From Methylobacterium sp. 77 (lineage in GTDB: Bacteria; Pseudomonadota; Alphaproteobacteria; Rhizobiales; Beijerinckiaceae), in NCBI RefSeq assembly GCF_000372825.1, contig NZ_KB910516.1, positions 3,267,825 to 3,331,824 of the forward strand: a stretch of 64,000 bases of DNA, written 5' to 3'. The notes below the pieces were generated by a model, which did not search any database, was not told the origin of the DNA, and was given only the letters and a program-made list of their open reading frames with translations. This document shows positions 52,516 through 61,407 of this stretch, in pieces (the first letter of the stretch is position 1; the number at the start of each line of letters is the position of its first letter). Position numbers and translations under genes: made by a program.

Positions 52516-53607
52516 TCAGATCGCCAATCCGAGCTGGCACGGTCCCTCGGGCTGACCATGATGCAGGCCCGACAGGGACACGCCGAGAAGGCGGACGCTG
52601 CGTCGGAGCGGGAACACGGTGCGGAGCAGGCCGAGGACCGAGTGCAGCATCGCTTCGCGCTCATTGATCGGAACCTCGAAAGACTGCGCCCGGGTGATCT
52701 GGACGAAATCCGAGAACTTCACCTTGAGCGTCACGGTGCGCCCTGAAACGTTCTTGGCGGTGCAGGACGTCCAGACCTTGTCGATCAGCGGCTCCAATCG
52801 CCCGGCCATGGCGTCGAACCCGTTCAGATCCTCGGAGAAGGTGCTCTCGGCCCCCACCGACTTGCGGATGCGATGCGCGCGCACCTGTCGCTCGTCGATG
52901 CCGCGCGCGACCGAGTGGTAATAGGGCGCCGAACTGCCGAAGGCCGCCTGCAATTCCGCCAGCGAGCGGGCCCTGAGGTCGCGACCGGTGAGGATGCCGA
53001 GGCGCTTCATCTTCGCTTCGGTGACGGGGCCGACGCCGTGGAACCGTCCGATGGGCAGATCCTCGACGAAGCCCGGCCCCATCGCGGGCGTGATCACGAA
53101 CAGCGCGTCGGGCTTGCGGAAGTCCGAGGCGACCTTGGCGAGGAACTTGTTGTAGGACACGCCCGCCGAGGCGACGAGGCCGGTCCGCGCGAGGATGTCG
53201 GCCCGGATGACCCGCGCGACTTCCGTGGCGGTGGCAAGACCCTGCAGGTTCTCGGTGACATCGAGATAGGCTTCGTCGAGCGCCACCGGCTCGATGATCG
53301 CGGTATGCTCGGCGAACACCGCACGGATCTCCTCCGAGATCCCCCGGTAGACCTCGAAACGCGGTTTGACGAAGACCAGGTCGGGACATAGGCGCCGGGC
53401 CGTGACCGAGGCCATGGCCGAGCGCACGCCGAAGACCCGCGCCTCGTAGCTGGCGGCGGCCACGACGCCACGCTCGCGCGAGCCGCCGACCGCCAGGGGC
53501 CGACCGCGCAGGGCCGGATCGTCGCGCTGCTCCACGGACGCATAGAAGGCATCCATGTCGATATGGATGATCTTGCGGACGGGGACGTCGTCATCGGGGC
53601 TCGACAT
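52516..53607 (-). CDS. dinB: DNA polymerase IV (Y family)
   Basis: A 363-residue translesion polymerase. The catalytic acids are in IIHIDMDAFYASVE (Asp17) and ALDEAYLDVTE. The family SGVSYNKFLAKVASDFRKPD and little-finger region (KNVSGRTVTLKVKFSDF) are present. Start ATG 53607 (MSSPDDDVPVR) sets the first block at residue 11. No beta-clamp motif of the QxxLF type is obvious at the C-terminus (QPEGPCQLGLAI), which begins 'SLSGLHHGQ', so the clamp contact may differ. No imuA/imuB neighbours, so this is the stand-alone DinB. Confidence 0.92.
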   Translation of the reverse strand: MSSPDDDVPVRKIIHIDMDAFYASVEQRDDPALRGRPLAVGGSRERGVVAAASYEARVFGVRSAMASVTARRLCPDLVFVKPRFEVYRGISEEIRAVFAEHTAIIEPVALDEAYLDVTENLQGLATATEVARVIRADILARTGLVASAGVSYNKFLAKVASDFRKPDALFVITPAMGPGFVEDLPIGRFHGVGPVTEAKMKRLGILTGRDLRARSLAELQAAFGSSAPYYHSVARGIDERQVRAHRIRKSVGAESTFSEDLNGFDAMAGRLEPLIDKVWTSCTAKNVSGRTVTLKVKFSDFVQITRAQSFEVPINEREAMLHSVLGLLRTVFPLRRSVRLLGVSLSGLHHGQPEGPCQLGLAI

Positions 53608-53877
53608 CGCATCGGGCTGTCGGTTGGATGGTCGGAGACGGGACGTGCTTCTCGTTCGGTGTTTGTTCTTCCTGCATCCGGGGCTCCCGGTCAACCGGCG
53701 GGCAGCGGCGCATGCCAGGCTCTCAATAGGTAATCCGCGCCAGGGCATCGCGCGGCCCCGCCCCCATCGATGCCGGGGCGGCCCACGCATCGGCCATCGG
53801 CCCGAACAGCTTTCATGCCTTCAACGAGACCGCCCGCCGGACTTTGCCGACGGGCGGTCGCGGCGGTTCAGACCGGT

Positions 53878-55137
53878 TCAGTGCCGTGGTTGGGCGGGCG
53901 AGGTCGAGTGGGCCATGAAGAAGCGCATCATCTCACGGCTGGCATCGGGACCGCGCGGGTCGGTGTAGCTGCCGTCCGTGCTCCCGCCGGACCAGGCATG
54001 CCCCGCCCCATGCAGGGCCCAATGCTCGACCATGGCGCGTCCCGAGGCGCTCGATTGGACCGTGCGGGTGAAGCTCATCCCCTGCCCGGATTCTCCCTGG
54101 GTCACGACGCGGGTCAGCGTCTCGCCGGACAGCGCCTGCGCGATGACCTGCTCGCCGTTGACGGGGCACACCGTCCTGTCGGCATCGCCGTGGAAGACGA
54201 TGGTCGGCACGCCGGTCCCGTCCTTCCGCGCCGCAGGGGTGCCGCCGCCATTCATCGCCGCGAAGGCGGAGGGCATGTCGCGAGCGGCACCGCAGGCGAG
54301 CCCCGAATGGACGCCGATTGCCGCGAACACGTCGGGATAGGTGGACGCCATGATCGCGGCCGCAGCCCCGCCTGCCGACAGGCCCGCCGCGTAGACCCGG
54401 CTCGGATCGGCCAAGAATTCCTTCACCACCTCCAGGGCGATTCCGGCGATCAGCGAGGGTTCGCCGCGGTCCCGCTGCTGGTCGCTCGCGTTGAACCAGT
54501 TCCAGCATTTCTGCATGTTGGCCGATTGCGGCTGGCCGGGATACGCCACCAGGAAGGTCTGCTCCTCGGCCAATTCGTTCATGCGGGTGCCGGCGGCAAA
54601 ATCGTCCGGGTTCTGGGTGCATCCGTGCAGCATGATCACCACGGGAAGTGCCTGGCCGGTATAACTGCTCGGGACGTAGACCTTGTACGAGCGACTGCCC
54701 GCCGCGTTGGCGAAGCTTCGCTCCTCGAACCGCGCCCCCGCCGGCACCGCGACGGTGACGCCACGCGACGATCCAAGTCCGCCGCCGAGCCCCGCGCCCA
54801 ATCCCCCGCCGAATTCCGGCATGGCGCCCATCTTGGGGAAACGCTCGCGCAGGCTCCGTATCGTCTCCGCGAGACTCGGCCGCGCGAAGGCTTTCGCATG
54901 CGCGGGTGCCTCTTCGGTGTCCGGTCCGATGCCCGGAGCGGTCCAGGCGCCCCCGGAGAGGGACGGCGCCACCATGTCGATGGTCGCGCCAACGTTCGAT
55001 GCCTCGGGGACGCTGCCCGCCCGTGCGGGCGTCCCGGAGGCGGGCCTGCCCTGAAGCAGGGCCATCGCCTCGTTCAACTGGCCGGCGCGGGTGAGACGGG
55101 TCACCTCGCTCATGTCGATCTTGGAGAAAACGGTCAT
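53878..55137 (-). CDS. PHB depolymerase-family esterase
   Basis: A 419-residue protein. The last ~290 residues are the PHB-depolymerase/feruloyl-esterase fold: IMLHGCTQ (oxyanion), GLSAGGAAAA (lipase box with Ser), FHGDADRTVCP (Asp) and GHAWSGG (His). The first ~120 residues are Gly/Pro-rich with no signal peptide, so an intracellular role is likely, for instance on polyhydroxyalkanoate or an ester. ATG 55137 has AGGA 8 nt upstream. It is followed leftwards by the dinB gene, and preceded by a ribbon-helix-helix gene. Confidence 0.87.
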   Translation of the reverse strand: MTVFSKIDMSEVTRLTRAGQLNEAMALLQGRPASGTPARAGSVPEASNVGATIDMVAPSLSGGAWTAPGIGPDTEEAPAHAKAFARPSLAETIRSLRERFPKMGAMPEFGGGLGAGLGGGLGSSRGVTVAVPAGARFEERSFANAAGSRSYKVYVPSSYTGQALPVVIMLHGCTQNPDDFAAGTRMNELAEEQTFLVAYPGQPQSANMQKCWNWFNASDQQRDRGEPSLIAGIALEVVKEFLADPSRVYAAGLSAGGAAAAIMASTYPDVFAAIGVHSGLACGAARDMPSAFAAMNGGGTPAARKDGTGVPTIVFHGDADRTVCPVNGEQVIAQALSGETLTRVVTQGESGQGMSFTRTVQSSASGRAMVEHWALHGAGHAWSGGSTDGSYTDPRGPDASREMMRFFMAHSTSPAQPRH

Positions 55138-55197
55138 GGTCACGATCCTGGATTGAGAGAGGGGGGGACGGCGTCCCGCACGTGTCGTCGCGAAAGG

Positions 55198-55617
55198 TCA
55201 GGCGATGCGGTCGGCCAGGGCTGCCTTGACCGCAGGACTGGCCTGGAATGCGCCGAGCACCTGCACCGAGGCGATGGCTTCGCGGGCCAGTTCCGGCGTC
55301 ACGTCGACGGCGATGCTGGCGAGGCCGAGCACCTGGATATGGAGAGGCATCCCGGCATCCCTGGCGGCCTCGAGGTCGCGGATCGTGTAGTGGGACAGGC
55401 CGATGCTGAGCTGCTTGCGGGCGACCGATTGCTTCACCGCGTCACCCTGCCGGTCGAGCTGGTTGCGCACGGCCGTCCGGATGAAATCGGCGCGGTTGGC
55501 GTAGAAACCGTCCCGGACCAGGAGGTCGATCTGGCCGAGATCGACGAAGCCGAGATTGAGGGTCAGCTTCTCACTGTCGGGCGCCTTGGGACGAAGGTCC
55601 CGAACATTGTCCGCCAT
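55198..55617 (-). CDS. Ribbon-helix-helix (CopG-type) regulator-like protein
   Basis: A 139-residue protein. KLTLNLGFVDLGQIDLLVRDGFYANRADFIRTAV has the strand-helix-helix pattern of CopG-type DNA-binding domains (residues ~17-50). The remainder (LSIGLSHYTIRDLEAARDAG; ELAREAIASVQVLGAF) is helical. No toxin or other partner gene is adjacent, so it is not clearly an antitoxin. Two palindromes directly upstream suggest autoregulation. It is 60 nt upstream of the esterase on the same strand, possibly regulating it. Confidence 0.75.
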   Translation of the reverse strand: MADNVRDLRPKAPDSEKLTLNLGFVDLGQIDLLVRDGFYANRADFIRTAVRNQLDRQGDAVKQSVARKQLSIGLSHYTIRDLEAARDAGMPLHIQVLGLASIAVDVTPELAREAIASVQVLGAFQASPAVKAALADRIA

Positions 55618-55633
55618 CTACCGCACTCCACAA

Positions 55634-55669
55634 ACCATCCGGCTGGATGGTCTGGAGATGGTATCCAGA
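55634..55669. promoter_or_regulatory. Adjacent palindromes upstream of the RHH gene
   Basis: A palindrome, ACCATCC-GGCT-GGATGGT (55634-55651), and next to it TCTGGA-n7-TCCAGA (55651-55669). They begin 17 nt upstream of the ATG at 55617. Such tandem operators are typical of RHH repressors. Confidence 0.55.
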
Positions 55670-55969
55670 TAGAAAAGCACAAGGGCATGTCGTCGCCGGG
55701 CCTCGTTCGGGTCGTTCGGAAGCGGCGTTCCGGCGGGCGATGGCCCTGGCTCGGCACAAGGCATTCCTCACCCTGTGCGAAAGCTGGAGCGGCAGCCGAG
55801 GCGCTGTCGAGGGGATGGCACCTAGACCAGCCGTGCGAGACTCACTGTGCGAGACTTGCTGTGCATGACGACGGATCGCGCCATGGCCATCGATCCGAAA
55901 ACATCGGATAGCCGTTGCCGTCGGCCGATCGCCATGGCGCATCTCCGGCGATGAAGTGTGGAGACGCCG
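55670..55969. other. Intergenic region
   Basis: 300 nt between divergent genes. Weak frames on both strands lack ribosome binding sites. Nothing else seen. Confidence 0.4.
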
Positions 55970-56419
55970 GTGTCGCGATCGATTGCCCTGTGCCTGATCA
56001 CGCTCGCGCTGATCCCCGTGTTCGGCTCCGCCGGATCAGCTCAGGACGCGGATGCGGAGGACGACCGACGCTGCCTCGATTACGGGACCACGCGCGGCAC
56101 TCAGGCCTATGTCGAATGCCGCGTGACCCTGGAGCGCCGCAGCGACGAGGCCCGGCCCGCGCCGTATGGGGGTCGCATCGCGCCCCCGGCCGGGGAGCAG
56201 ACCATTTCCGACGGTCTCGCGCTTTCGGAATGCGAACGCCGCGCACGACAGGTCGCTCCCTACCCGATCAAGCGCCGTGCGACGAGCTTCGTGTTCCCGG
56301 GCCGGGAGAAGCGCGCGTCCCTGTCCTTCGAGATCAACAAGCCCGGATCGTCCTCCGCATTCTGGAACGTCGACTGCAAGTTCGCCGGCAATGCCATGAC
56401 CGATTTCAGCGCGCGCTGA
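55970..56419 (+). CDS. Exported cysteine-containing hypothetical protein
   Basis: A 149-residue secreted protein from GTG 55970 (preceded by GGAGA): signal SRSIALCLITLALIPVFGSA, mature part with four cysteines (RRCLDYG, VECRVTLE, SECERRAR, VDCKFAG) that could form two disulfides. An upstream GTG at 55958 is in frame but lacks the ribosome binding site. A membrane protein gene follows 15 nt away. No known family. Confidence 0.7.
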   Translation: MSRSIALCLITLALIPVFGSAGSAQDADAEDDRRCLDYGTTRGTQAYVECRVTLERRSDEARPAPYGGRIAPPAGEQTISDGLALSECERRARQVAPYPIKRRATSFVFPGREKRASLSFEINKPGSSSAFWNVDCKFAGNAMTDFSAR

Positions 56420-56434
56420 GCCGGGCCCTCGACG

Positions 56435-57223
56435 ATGCTCACGTTCTGGCTCGATCAACCGGTCTGGCTCATCTTCGGGTTTCTCGCCCTCTTCATATCG
56501 GCCTGGTGCTTCGTCCTGGTGGCGCTGACGAACGCGAAGCGGACACGCCCGTTCATCCTGTTCGTCGGCACCGGCATCGCACCCGCCTTCGTCGGCGTCG
56601 TCTCGGTGCTGCTCTCGCTGCTGATCGGCTTCGTCGCCAACGATGCCTGGGAGCGCCAGCGCCAGGCATCCCGCATCGTGCAGACGGAGAGCGGCCATGC
56701 CCGCGCCGTGTTCAACCTCAGCCGATCGGTGTCCAAGGATCTGCCGGACATCCGCATCATGCTGGCCGAATACATCGAGGCGATCGTCGTCGAGGAATGG
56801 CCGGCGATGGCGAATGGCGGGAATGCCTCACCCAAGGCGGATCTCGCCTTCGGCCGCCTGCTGCAGGCTGTGGTCGCGCCGAATTTCGATATCGTGGTGG
56901 GCAGGGCGAACCACTCGGCGCTGCTCGGCGCCGTGCTCAGCCTGCAGACCGCCCGCAGCGAGCGGCTCGCCCTCAGCGAGGTGGAGGGCGACGACAGCAA
57001 ATGGGCGACCCTCCTCGCGCTCTCCGCCCTCACACTCCTGATCATCGCCTCCATCCATACGGAGCGCCCGCTGTCGCAAGCCATCACCCTGGCGATGTTC
57101 GGCATGGCGATGGTGATCACGCTCGGCGTGGTCGCCATGCACGAACGTCCCTTCGACGGGCCGCTCGCGCTCAGTCCGAGGCTTCTGGAGAAAGTCTATA
57201 CGGTGGTCGCGCCGGGCAACTGA
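56435..57223 (+). CDS. DUF4239-like integral membrane protein
   Basis: A 262-residue membrane protein. Hydrophobic segments at about 8-30, 40-70, 190-210 and 215-238 enclose a ~115-residue soluble loop (SRSVSKDLPDIRIMLAEYIEAI). This topology resembles DUF4239/bestrophin-like proteins of bacteria, of unknown role. It is 15 nt downstream of the secreted-protein gene, and on the same strand as the zinc-ribbon protein 195 nt later. Confidence 0.7.
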   Translation: MLTFWLDQPVWLIFGFLALFISAWCFVLVALTNAKRTRPFILFVGTGIAPAFVGVVSVLLSLLIGFVANDAWERQRQASRIVQTESGHARAVFNLSRSVSKDLPDIRIMLAEYIEAIVVEEWPAMANGGNASPKADLAFGRLLQAVVAPNFDIVVGRANHSALLGAVLSLQTARSERLALSEVEGDDSKWATLLALSALTLLIIASIHTERPLSQAITLAMFGMAMVITLGVVAMHERPFDGPLALSPRLLEKVYTVVAPGN

Positions 57224-57418
57224 CGTTGGACGGCGTGGCGACGTCATCCTCCCCGATACCGTATCGGGGGCGATGCAGTCGGCTCTCGATGGTACATCAT
57301 CGTGCGCGAAAACCGGCGTCCACCTGTCGGGATGATGCTCGATCGATCCCGTCGATGCTTGATCCGAAGCCGGTTGCGAGCGAAACCCCACCGCTCCTCA
57401 TTCAACGAGGTCCATGAC

Positions 57419-58471
57419 ATGCGCTCCAGCCGAAGACTGTCCGAACGCTGGCTGACGCTCGGGCTCTGGCTCATCGCCATCCTTTTCGCGTGGTTCCTGA
57501 TCGGCCTCGGCTCCCTCGTCGTCGGCGACCTGCCGCAGGTCGAGAACCGCTACACCCTCGAACAATTCCTCGACGGGGCCGAGGACGGACCGGCCGCCGA
57601 ATCCCTGAAGCAGATCCGCCGAGAGCTGGACGACAATCGGCGCCGGACGGAGCAGGAGCAGCTCGCCCTCGATGCCGCGCGCTCGGCCTCGGAGGCGGCG
57701 CGGGAGACCTTCGCCAACTGGCTGAAGACCCGCGACGCGACGCAGCGCGTCGACCAGGATCCCGACCTCATCGCACGCACGCAGACGCTCGATGCGCTGA
57801 AGGCTGCCGAACGGACCGTCGAGGAACGGCTGGAAGGTCTGGCGAAGGCCCGGCTGGATCTCTCCGAGCGGGAGGAAACCCGGATGAGGGCGGAGAGCGA
57901 CCTGCGCGCGGCGGCCCAGGTCAAGCTCGACGCCGTGGAGCGTGAGCAGGAGCTGCGCGTCTTCGGATACCGCCTCGCCTTGACGGTGCCGCTTCTGGCG
58001 CTGGCCGGCTGGTTGCTCCTGAAGCGACGCCGGACCCGCAACTGGCCCTTCGTCTGGGGCTTCGCCTTCGCGGCGGCCTTCGCCTTCTTCGTCGAACTCG
58101 TCCCCTACATGCCGAGCTACGGCGGATACGTGCAGTATGGCGTCGGCGTCCTCGCCACCCTCATCGCCGGCCGGGCCGCGATCGGCGCCCTGCAATCCTA
58201 CAACGAGCGCCAGAAGCTCGCGGAAACCCGCTCGACGGAGGAGCGTCGCGGCGAGATCGCGACCGATCAGGCGCTCCAGCGCCTCGCCAAGAAGTCCTGC
58301 CCGGGCTGCGAGCGGCCGATCGCCCTCGACGATCCGAGCCTGAACTTCTGCCCCCATTGCGGCCTCGGCGTCTTCGAGCGCTGCCCGGCCTGCGATCAGC
58401 GCAAGAGCACCTTCGAGCGCTTCTGCCGCGCCTGCGGAACGCCTTCCGCGCAGGCGGTGGACGTGTACTAG
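57419..58471 (+). CDS. Membrane-anchored coiled-coil protein with two zinc ribbons
   Basis: A 350-residue protein with one N-terminal membrane segment (LGLWLIAILFAWFLIGLG), a long coiled coil (about 55-175: ESLKQIRRELDDNRRRTEQEQ), a pair of hydrophobic segments at about 185-245, and two C-terminal zinc ribbons: CPGCERPIALDDPSLNFCPHCG and then CPACDQRKSTFERFCRACG. It looks like a scaffold or sensor rather than an enzyme. A possible link to the adjoining island is only positional. ATG 57419 is the preferred start. Confidence 0.75.
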   Translation: MRSSRRLSERWLTLGLWLIAILFAWFLIGLGSLVVGDLPQVENRYTLEQFLDGAEDGPAAESLKQIRRELDDNRRRTEQEQLALDAARSASEAARETFANWLKTRDATQRVDQDPDLIARTQTLDALKAAERTVEERLEGLAKARLDLSEREETRMRAESDLRAAAQVKLDAVEREQELRVFGYRLALTVPLLALAGWLLLKRRRTRNWPFVWGFAFAAAFAFFVELVPYMPSYGGYVQYGVGVLATLIAGRAAIGALQSYNERQKLAETRSTEERRGEIATDQALQRLAKKSCPGCERPIALDDPSLNFCPHCGLGVFERCPACDQRKSTFERFCRACGTPSAQAVDVY

Positions 58472-58490
58472 CCACGCGACGACAGGATGA

Positions 58491-58511
58491 GGTCCGGCGC
58501 TGCGCCGGACC
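58491..58511. terminator. GC-rich palindrome after the zinc-ribbon gene
   Basis: GGTCCGGCGC and GCGCCGGACC with a single central T, 20 nt downstream of the 58471 stop. Likely a termination or mRNA-end structure. Confidence 0.5.
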
Positions 58512-58622
58512 GACCGGCTGAAGTCGCTATGACCGGGTTTGGGAGTCGGGGACTGTCAAGGGATTTCCCGCCGGAACCGTAGCGAACGGTCTTCGCTGGA
58601 TCCGGAGCTAAGCGAGGGCAAA

Positions 58623-58639
58623 TGGCGGAGAGGGGGACT
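58623..58639. other. attL: 3' end of tRNA-Ser (complement) used as integration core
   Basis: TGGCGGAGAGGGGGACT is the reverse complement of a tRNA 3' end: AGTCCCCCTCTCCGCCA, i.e. acceptor arm CCTCTCC, discriminator G and CCA, as in tRNA-Ser. No other part of a tRNA follows to the right, where the integrase gene begins after a short gap. So this is the copy left at one junction, and the intact tRNA should be at the other end of the island. Confidence 0.65.
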
Positions 58640-58653
58640 GCCCTACTCATATG

Positions 58654-58690
58654 CGACAACAACCATTGTTGTTCGACAAGCTGTTGTTCG
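58654..58690. repeat. Repeated GTTGTTCG-type motif near attL
   Basis: TGTTGTTCG occurs at 58667-58675 and at 58682-58690 (15-bp period). An inverse-related copy (CGACAACAAC) lies at 58654-58663. The position between core and integrase gene suggests integrase arm-type or excision-factor sites. Confidence 0.4.
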
Positions 58691-58779
58691 TCAATGGCTT
58701 AGCTATCATACCTTGTGCGAGCTTGTCCGTTGCAATCCACCTACACCCCACATAAAGTGTGGTTGAAAATGTGGGTGCT

Positions 58780-60009
58780 ATGAGTTCGACGGACGCTTCA
58801 GGAAAACGAAAAGGTCGCCATCCTGAAAAGGCACTCACCGCCGTGCAGGTTCGGGCGCTCAAGGCTCCGGGTCGACATGCAGATGGCCATGGCCTCTACC
58901 TTGTTGTCGAGCCATCCGGCTCAAAACGATGGCTTCTGCGGATCGTTATCCAGGGTACTCGGCGCGACATCGGATTAGGCGGTGCCAGCCTTGTCACGCT
59001 GGCCGAAGCCCGGGAAAAAGCGTTCGCCTACCGTAAGCTTGCCCGCGATGGTGGCGACCCGCTCGCCGAACGGCGCAAGCCTGTCGAGACGATCCCGACC
59101 TTCGCCGAAGCGGTCATTCGGGTCTTCAAGGACAACAAGCCCTCGTGGAATAACGCGAAGCACGCAGCGCAGTGGAATACCACCCTCGAAACCTACGCGA
59201 ATCCGTTTTTCGGGAGCCGGCGAGTGGATCAGGTCGAAACACCCGATGTGCTTCGCGCCCTGTCACCGATCTGGCTAACAAAGCCGGAGACGGCGCGGCG
59301 GGTACGCCAGCGCATTGGCACTGTCCTCGACTGGGCCAAGGCTGCCGGCTATCGCAGCGGCGACAATCCGATTGACGGGGTTAGCCGGGGACTGCCGAAG
59401 CAAGGCGAGCGCGCGGAGCACCATGCGGCGCTGCCCTATGCTGAGGTTCCCGCTTTCGTTGCGCAACTGCGCGGGTCGAGCGAGCAGGGTGAAGTCGCCC
59501 GACTAGCCTTCGAGTTTTTAATTCTGACAGCTGCCCGTACCAGTGAGGTGCTCGGCGCTGCGTGGTCCGAGGTCAACGACGCTGAAGCGCTGTGGACGGT
59601 GCCGGCAACTCGCATGAAGGCGGGGCGCGAGCACCGGGTCCCCCTCAGCAGTCGCGCGGTTGCGGTGCTGGCACGGGCGAAAGCCCTGGGTAGCGGCAGT
59701 ACCCTCATCTTCCCTGGGCGGTCGGGCGTGAAACCACTGTCGAACATGGTTTTCCTGATGGCCCTGCGCCGGATGGCAGTGCCGATCACCGCCCATGGGT
59801 TCCGGTCGTCATTTCGCGACTGGGCAGCTGAGGCAACCAACCTGCCGCGCGAGGTTGCTGAGATGGCACTGGCCCATGCCGTAGAGAACCGGGTCGAGGC
59901 GGCCTATCGGCGAGGCGATCTGCTGGCAAAACGACGCGAGATGATGGAAGCTTGGGCGTCATACATAGCTGGCGCTACGATCTCTCATGACCAACAAAAA
60001 ACAGCCTAG
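58780..60009 (+). CDS. int: Tyrosine-type integrase, P4/DUF4102 family
   Basis: A 409-residue site-specific recombinase. The N-terminal DUF4102 domain (ALTAVQVRALKAPGRHADGHGLYLVVEPSG) and SAM-like core-binding region lead into the catalytic domain with Arg253 in LTAARTSEVLG, His339-x-x-Arg342 in HGFRS, His366 in LAHAVENRVEAAY and Tyr376 in AAYRRGD. All are intact, so it should be active. It lies next to a tRNA-Ser 3' end, the usual target of this family. ATG 58780 is preferred; an in-frame GTG 58759 exists. Its end overlaps the next gene by 23 nt. Confidence 0.92.
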   Translation: MSSTDASGKRKGRHPEKALTAVQVRALKAPGRHADGHGLYLVVEPSGSKRWLLRIVIQGTRRDIGLGGASLVTLAEAREKAFAYRKLARDGGDPLAERRKPVETIPTFAEAVIRVFKDNKPSWNNAKHAAQWNTTLETYANPFFGSRRVDQVETPDVLRALSPIWLTKPETARRVRQRIGTVLDWAKAAGYRSGDNPIDGVSRGLPKQGERAEHHAALPYAEVPAFVAQLRGSSEQGEVARLAFEFLILTAARTSEVLGAAWSEVNDAEALWTVPATRMKAGREHRVPLSSRAVAVLARAKALGSGSTLIFPGRSGVKPLSNMVFLMALRRMAVPITAHGFRSSFRDWAAEATNLPREVAEMALAHAVENRVEAAYRRGDLLAKRREMMEAWASYIAGATISHDQQKTA

Positions 60010-60757
60010 CGATGCTTTCCCTGAGCTACAGCCGAATTTTGGCATCAAGCTCTTTCGCGACAAGGCTACAGAAAAGGCGAGCACGCGTCGGGCTTACTTC
60101 ATTCTTCGAAGTTTTGTCAGCTATGGAAAATCTGCGGTCGCCAAGGACAAATGGCGAGACAATCGTCAGCTGATCCTACAAAGTTTATGTCAAGTATCGG
60201 CCCGCTATTAGTCTGATAAGGAGCATGATGACAGGGCAGCTGCTGGCACCATCAAAGCTGAGCTTAGCAAGCTCAAACCACATGCAGATGCCCTGGTCCA
60301 AGGAATGGAAAGCCTCTCCCCCGTTGCCCGAAGAGGTCTAAGTGGCAAAACACTCAGCGAAATACTGAAGCTGCCATTATCCACGCGATCATTCAATGAT
60401 GCCCTACTTGCGGTTAAAGACGTTCAAGCGTGCATCGACCTACTCGTCAGTCGCAAAGCAACAAAACAAACGCAAGCTTCGATACGCAATGCATGCGGCG
60501 CCATCGTCAGCGTTCGCGAGCGGCTTTCTGGTCAACCATTCTTGCGTACTTATGAGGTGACGAAACGAGGCGCAAACAGCAGGTTTACGACCGGGGAAAA
60601 CGAGTTTTCGTCGGTAGATGCTTTGTTTGTTCAGGCGGCAATACAAGCCATCGATCCCACATTGGACTTACCTCCAATCAAAACGGGTCTGAGGGCGTGG
60701 TTCGCGTGGCAAAAGCAGCAGGCAGAAGCGCGCGACGAGGGCAAAAAGCGGCCATAA
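59987..60757 (+). pseudogene. Hypothetical gene interrupted by an in-frame TAG
   Basis: One reading frame runs from ATG 59987 to TAA 60755-60757 except for TAG at 60209-60211 (codon 75 of 257). The part after it stays in the same frame and continues as SDKEHDDRAAAGTIKAELSK, so the two parts (74 and ~181 residues) were one gene. The second part holds KDVQACIDLLVSRKATKQTQ and FAWQKQQAEARDE. Lower GC than the neighbours. Either a nonsense-broken gene or an amber-readthrough product. No known function; it overlaps the integrase end. Confidence 0.7.
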
Positions 60758-60876
60758 CGCTGAACGAAGACACGATGAGCCATCAAAATCACGGTCAATC
60801 GTGTCCTAGGATTCGCTCGCAAACCGTCATGTGCGGTGGTTGATGTCCGACCCTGTCCAATAAGCTGGAGGGTCCG

Positions 60877-61245
60877 ATGGATCAGTACGCCAAGCCCGAA
60901 AAACCCAACCCCCAAGGCTTCTTGCCCGACGGCTACGTTGCCTACCTGCCTACGCCGGTTGCGACGGCGCCGTTGAAGGCCGTGAAGGAGGGCTTCGCCC
61001 CGCACAAGCCGGTCAAGCCGAAGTCCAAGCCCGCGCCCATTGCGTTCCCGGCCGAGGGCTACGCCACCTACGCCCAGGTGCAGGCCCGCCTGCAAATCAG
61101 CAACAGCACGATGCACCTTTGGATCCAGCAGGATCGACTGCCAGCTCCCGTGCGCATCGGCGCGCGAGCGATGCGGTTTAGCGTCCAGGACATCCTCGAC
61201 TACGAGCGCGCGGCCCGCGAGGCCACCAGGGTGGCGGCGGAGTAA
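60877..61245 (+). CDS. AlpA-like regulator/excisionase
   Basis: A 122-residue protein. The C-terminal half (ATYAQVQARLQISNSTMHLWIQQDRLPAPVRIG, then RAMRFSVQDILDYERA) is the AlpA/MerR-like winged helix found in prophage regulators that activate excision. The first ~60 residues are Pro/Lys-rich with two FPxGYxxY-type repeats (LPDGYVAYL and FPAEGYATY). Typical of satellite islands with a P4-type integrase. Confidence 0.8.
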   Translation: MDQYAKPEKPNPQGFLPDGYVAYLPTPVATAPLKAVKEGFAPHKPVKPKSKPAPIAFPAEGYATYAQVQARLQISNSTMHLWIQQDRLPAPVRIGARAMRFSVQDILDYERAAREATRVAAE

Positions 61246-61407
61246 TCCGCCCCACCACCGCGTAAACCTGCACCGCACAGGCAACAACGAGCACTCTGGC
61301 AACCGGGAAACCAGCCAGCCGCTCTCTCACTCCCCTCACGAAAATCACCCCGCCACCAAAGCAACCGGCCTCCCGGCCGGCAGGGCAGCTATTGCCAAGG
61401 ATCCCGC

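Noticed and set aside
53770..55911. A 713-codon plus-strand frame opposite the esterase and RHH genes
   Set aside because: A mirror of two genes with clear motifs; no protein character of its own.
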